This document shows positions 24,668 to 27,500 of a stretch of DNA of 27,500 bases, in pieces. How positions within the stretch are numbered: the stretch's first letter is position 1; each line of letters begins with the position of its first letter. The position numbers and the translations under genes were made by a program. Under the pieces are notes generated by a model that saw nothing but the letters and a program-made list of their open reading frames with translations, made no database searches and was not told the DNA's origin. This stretch comes from Prorocentrum cordatum (Eukaryota > Sar > Dinophyceae > Prorocentrales > Prorocentraceae): contig CAUYUJ010016067.1 in the NCBI GenBank assembly GCA_963575745.1, positions 226,514 to 254,013 on the forward strand, written 5' to 3'.

Positions 24668-25590
24668 TGCAGCCGATCTCCGCACAATGTCGACACGCCG
24701 GATAAGAAAACGTTCCCACGAGAACGTTTTTGGGTTCAGGGTTTCCGACATCGCCCACGCGCCCCCCCGCCCCCGCACATCGCTCTCCGCGCTTCTTCCC
24801 TCCGCTCGTCTGCCTCGAGGGAGACTGGGGCCGCTCCGGGGGGGCCCACAGCGGCGTCCTCTTGCCGGGATCGATCGTGTCGTTCCACGGCCCGCATCCC
24901 TTGCGCAATTCGTGGCATGTTCGCTGCGTGCCCCCGCCTGAGCAGGAGGAGGAAGAGGAGGAGGAGGAGGAAGAGGAGGAGGAGGAGGAGGAGGCGCTCA
25001 AGCCCCAGCGGAAGAGGAGAGGTGTGCGCTGGAGCGGACGGAGGGTGTGAACAACTCCTGCGCGCCGCCTGCCTGCCTCGTCTTGCGCAGTGGCCTCCGC
25101 GCCGGATGCCGCCATCGGTAACCCCAAGAGGGTGCCGAGCGCGATGAGCATTGCTCGTAGGGAAAAAAACACAGCCGCATCCCTTGCCGCTTGTCCAGGC
25201 TTCCTTTCCAACGAACTCCCTCCTTTGTCCCTCCCTCCCCCCCTCGTTCCTGCGAGGGGTGGTCTCAGTTCCGCTGTCGGTGCGCCGGGTGCGCTGGCGG
25301 CCGATGGGTGGGCTTCTGCCGGGCCGAGCTGTCCTGGGGTACGCAGCCCGGGGGTCCTGGCTGGACGCTGGGGTGGCGGGCGGGAAGGTCCGCACCGCAC
25401 CACACGCAGCCCGGTCCGAACGGGGCGGGCCCTGTTGCTCGGGGGACGGCCAGGGAGTACCTTTTTAGTTTCCTCGGCCGCGCTCGTTCCTTCGTTTCTC
25501 GAGGCTGCTGTTGGCAGCGCAGGGATCACATGCCTCCGTGTTCTGCTTTTCCCCATGCATCCTGCCTCCTGCGGTTGTGCGGGACGGGAC
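24668..25590. other. Long stretch without a supported gene
   Basis: GC-rich with a GGA tract (next entry). GAAAACGTTCCCACGAGAACGTTTT near 24706-24730 is a small inverted repeat. Overlapping open frames on both strands (to 348 codons on the minus strand) have no recognisable domain and pass through the microsatellite. Confidence 0.35.
24944..24994. repeat. (GGA)n microsatellite
   Basis: About 50 bp of GGA units with AGA variants. Confidence 0.9.
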
Positions 25591-25762
25591 AATGACCACA
25601 GCCACTGCTTCTTGGTGGCGCCGCCTTCCAGCCGGCCGAAGAGGAAGCAGTGGTTGTGGCCATTTTCCCTGGTGCCAAGCTCAACGAAAATGACCACAGC
25701 CACTGCTTTGCTTCTGCGGGCTGGAAGGCGGCAGCAAAAGAAACGCAGTGGCTGTGGTCGTT
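25591..25762. mobile_element. Twin 74-bp hairpin elements in opposite orientation (family K)
   Basis: Two units of about 74 bp, 25591-25664 and 25689-25762, each with TIRs AATGACCACAGCCACTGC and its reverse complement. The interiors are reverse complements of one another: CCGCCTTCCAGCC in the first, GGCTGGAAGGCGG in the second. The whole block can therefore fold as two small hairpins or one long one. A 24-bp spacer separates them. Confidence 0.85.
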
Positions 25763-25961
25763 CTCGCGCCCCGCAGGTGGTCCGTCGCCTCCCGCGCCCG
25801 TGGCAACAAAAAAGCCGCCCTCCGCTCCTCAGGACGAGGGCGTCGTGTTCCTCTTCACCGACAACCAGATCGCGAACGAGAGGTCCTCTCGTGCGGCCCC
25901 CGCTCCAGTGCCGATCTCTCTCGCCATCCGTTGGAGTGAGGACACGTGTGCTGCTCGAGAA

Positions 25962-26127
25962 TCAGGAGGGGGACAAAAAACACACAGACACAATTGATCG
26001 TCGATTGCCCAGAAAATGTGCGAAACTATGGGAAGTGGGGGGGAAGACAGAAACACAGAAAATATGGAAACATATAGGGGAATCCTGGGATTTGTGTGTA
26101 TTGATTTGTGTGCCCCTGGGCCCCTTG
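25962..26127 (+). mobile_element. Family A element outside a recognised gene (copy A2)
   Basis: Shares with A1 the end TCAGGAGG, the central blocks CTATGGGAAG, GGGGAAGAC and CCAGAAAAT, and the right part TGTGTATT.ATTT.TG and CCCTGG.CCCC. About 166 bp against 159 bp for A1. No clear target duplication. Confidence 0.75.
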
Positions 26128-27500
26128 AAAGAGACGGGTAACCTTGTCGGCGCTCTCCCAGCAGGAGGAGGGCGCGAGTCCTTTTTTTCCTGATCCTCTG
26201 TCAGGGCTTCCTGCTGCGTCCAGCGTGCAGCAATCTCGCTCGGTGCTTTTCGTGTCAAGACCGCTTGCGTTGGGCACGGGGCGTGGGACCCAGCTTTCCT
26301 CGGAGGCTATAGCACATGAGCTTGTCGGCAAGAAGGGAAGATGACTCGGGAAGCTCGGTATTTGGCCCAAGGATGCGCCCAATTTGTCGTCGCCTCTGGC
26401 GCCCAGTGTCCCATGACCCCACTGCTTCTAGTCCTCAGTCCTCAAAAAGCCTCAGCCCTCCTCTTTTCAGGGAAGGCGGCGGCAGTGGGATAACGTCGCC
26501 CCTCCCTGCGCGACTGAATCTTCTTGCCCTCGCACACAGGCCTGCGAGAGCGCGTCGGCATGCAGGCAGCAACCCGCAAATCCAGCTCCCGCTTGAAGTG
26601 CGCGATTGGCATAGCCCTCCTCAGGGGCAGCAGTTCTGTCCCGATCCGCCTTCCCTGGCTGTCTTCGCATGTTGGAATAAATCGAGCTTCCGCTTGCCAG
26701 CCAACGGGGCAGACGCAATGTCTTCTCATCGGGATATCACTGATGCCGACCGCGTGGTTCCACTCTCCCTTCGTCCCTGGCCCAGCCTTCGCCGGGCGGG
26801 CCCGCTAGCGGTGATGGCGATCGCCGACGTGGCAGCGCATGCGTTTTGGAACGTGGCCAGGACGTCAGAGGGGGAAAAGGTACCCGTACCTCTACCCCCC
26901 GCCCGCTATCCCCTTTTTGGGCCTCCTGGGAGGCCCTCGTCGCCATCGCTGGATTCGCCTCGAATCTTGTCCGAACGCACGGAGTAGCGGTATCGGTACT
27001 TTTTGGTCTCACCAGATCGTGCCCACCACCCCGGAATCTTCAAGAATGGCGCATGCGGTCACAGTCTTGTGTACAGTCGGACCGGGGTATTCAGATCGAG
27101 GTTGGTTCGGGGAGGGTACCCTGCTGTTCTGCGTGCTTGTTGGACGATATTGAGCGTCCTGTGGAGGGCGCCCGTGGATGTTCTGTATGTGTTCGGCGGG
27201 CGGAGGGTATCAGATTCTTGAAAGGTGCTGTTCTGTCCTGGGTCCGACTGTATGAGGCTTTCTCCCTTTGCGTGACACCAGGGGCAGAGCTGAACGAAGA
27301 TAGGCCATTAGCCCCCCTGTGTTTTTGACGTGTCACTGGTGCACATTTCGGCAGGCGCACTAGTCATCCGCGCGCGGCTCTGACTCAGATTGAGCCAGCG
27401 CCGTGCCACGCGATCTTGTCAGTCGCGTTCTTTGTCTGACGTATGTGTTACCGAAGACGCCTGCGGCGAATCACCGCCACCCCTTTCTTGCAGAATACGC
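26128..27500. other. Stretch without a supported gene
   Basis: No domain, repeat family or TIR element recognised. A frame near 26780-26870 (PSLRRAGPLAVMAIADVAAH then AFWNVA) has protein-like composition and could be a short exon. Short frames to the end of the window are unremarkable. Confidence 0.35.

Noticed and set aside
24657-25703. 348-codon minus-strand open frame
   Set aside because: Runs through a GGA microsatellite and the family K hairpins; composition is that of random GC-rich sequence.
1-27500. tRNA, rRNA and snRNA genes
   Set aside because: No cloverleaf with A and B boxes, no rRNA core words and no snRNA-like segments were recognised by eye; a covariance-model search would be needed to exclude diverged ones.

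Overview
The window looks like nuclear DNA of a dinoflagellate; I cannot narrow the genus. The main marker is a perfect 22-nt copy of the dinoflagellate spliced leader on the minus strand at 21595-21616. GC-rich accessory sequence, long (TCC)n/(GGA)n tracts, abundant short terminal-inverted-repeat (TIR) elements and decayed non-LTR retrotransposons fit the same assignment. No bacterial-type operon, rRNA, tRNA or CRISPR array was seen.

Layout. 1-880: AT microsatellite and noncoding DNA ending in a truncated TIR element. 882-3615 (+): a frameshifted non-LTR retroelement with a reverse transcriptase, a zinc knuckle and a restriction-enzyme-like endonuclease. 3616-8300: noncoding, with three full and one partial member of one TIR family (called E here), one member of family J, a degenerate minisatellite and microsatellites. 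8300-10010: two copies of family F, a large inverted repeat (G), an 18-bp minisatellite and at best scraps of coding sequence. 10149-13557 (+): the one host-type gene I can support, a NO VEIN-like protein ending in a DUF3883 (NOV_C) domain. 13581-14581: a large hairpin, another E element and a dispersed repeat. 14582-21616 (-): a nearly complete 7.0-kb LINE with ORF1, an endonuclease/reverse transcriptase ORF2 and RNase H. 21617-27500: noncoding DNA with further copies of families J, F, I, D, A and a twin-hairpin element K.

The central observation is that the NO VEIN-like gene is cut by four unrelated short TIR elements (families C, D, A and B). Each is flanked by a 4-6 bp direct repeat. Removing the element plus one copy of that repeat joins the flanking reading frames in all four cases. 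A fifth element (family E) sits inside a canonical GTGAGT...CTGCAG intron at the 5' end of the gene. This is the expected signature of introners, transposable elements that create introns, with several families active in one gene. Copies of families A, D, E and F also lie elsewhere in the window outside recognisable genes.

The second observation is that the LINE begins exactly with the spliced leader, and (GGA)n tract abuts both its ends. This suggests that a trans-spliced LINE transcript was reverse transcribed and inserted into a GGA microsatellite. All assignments come from reading the sequence alone; family names in capital letters are local labels.
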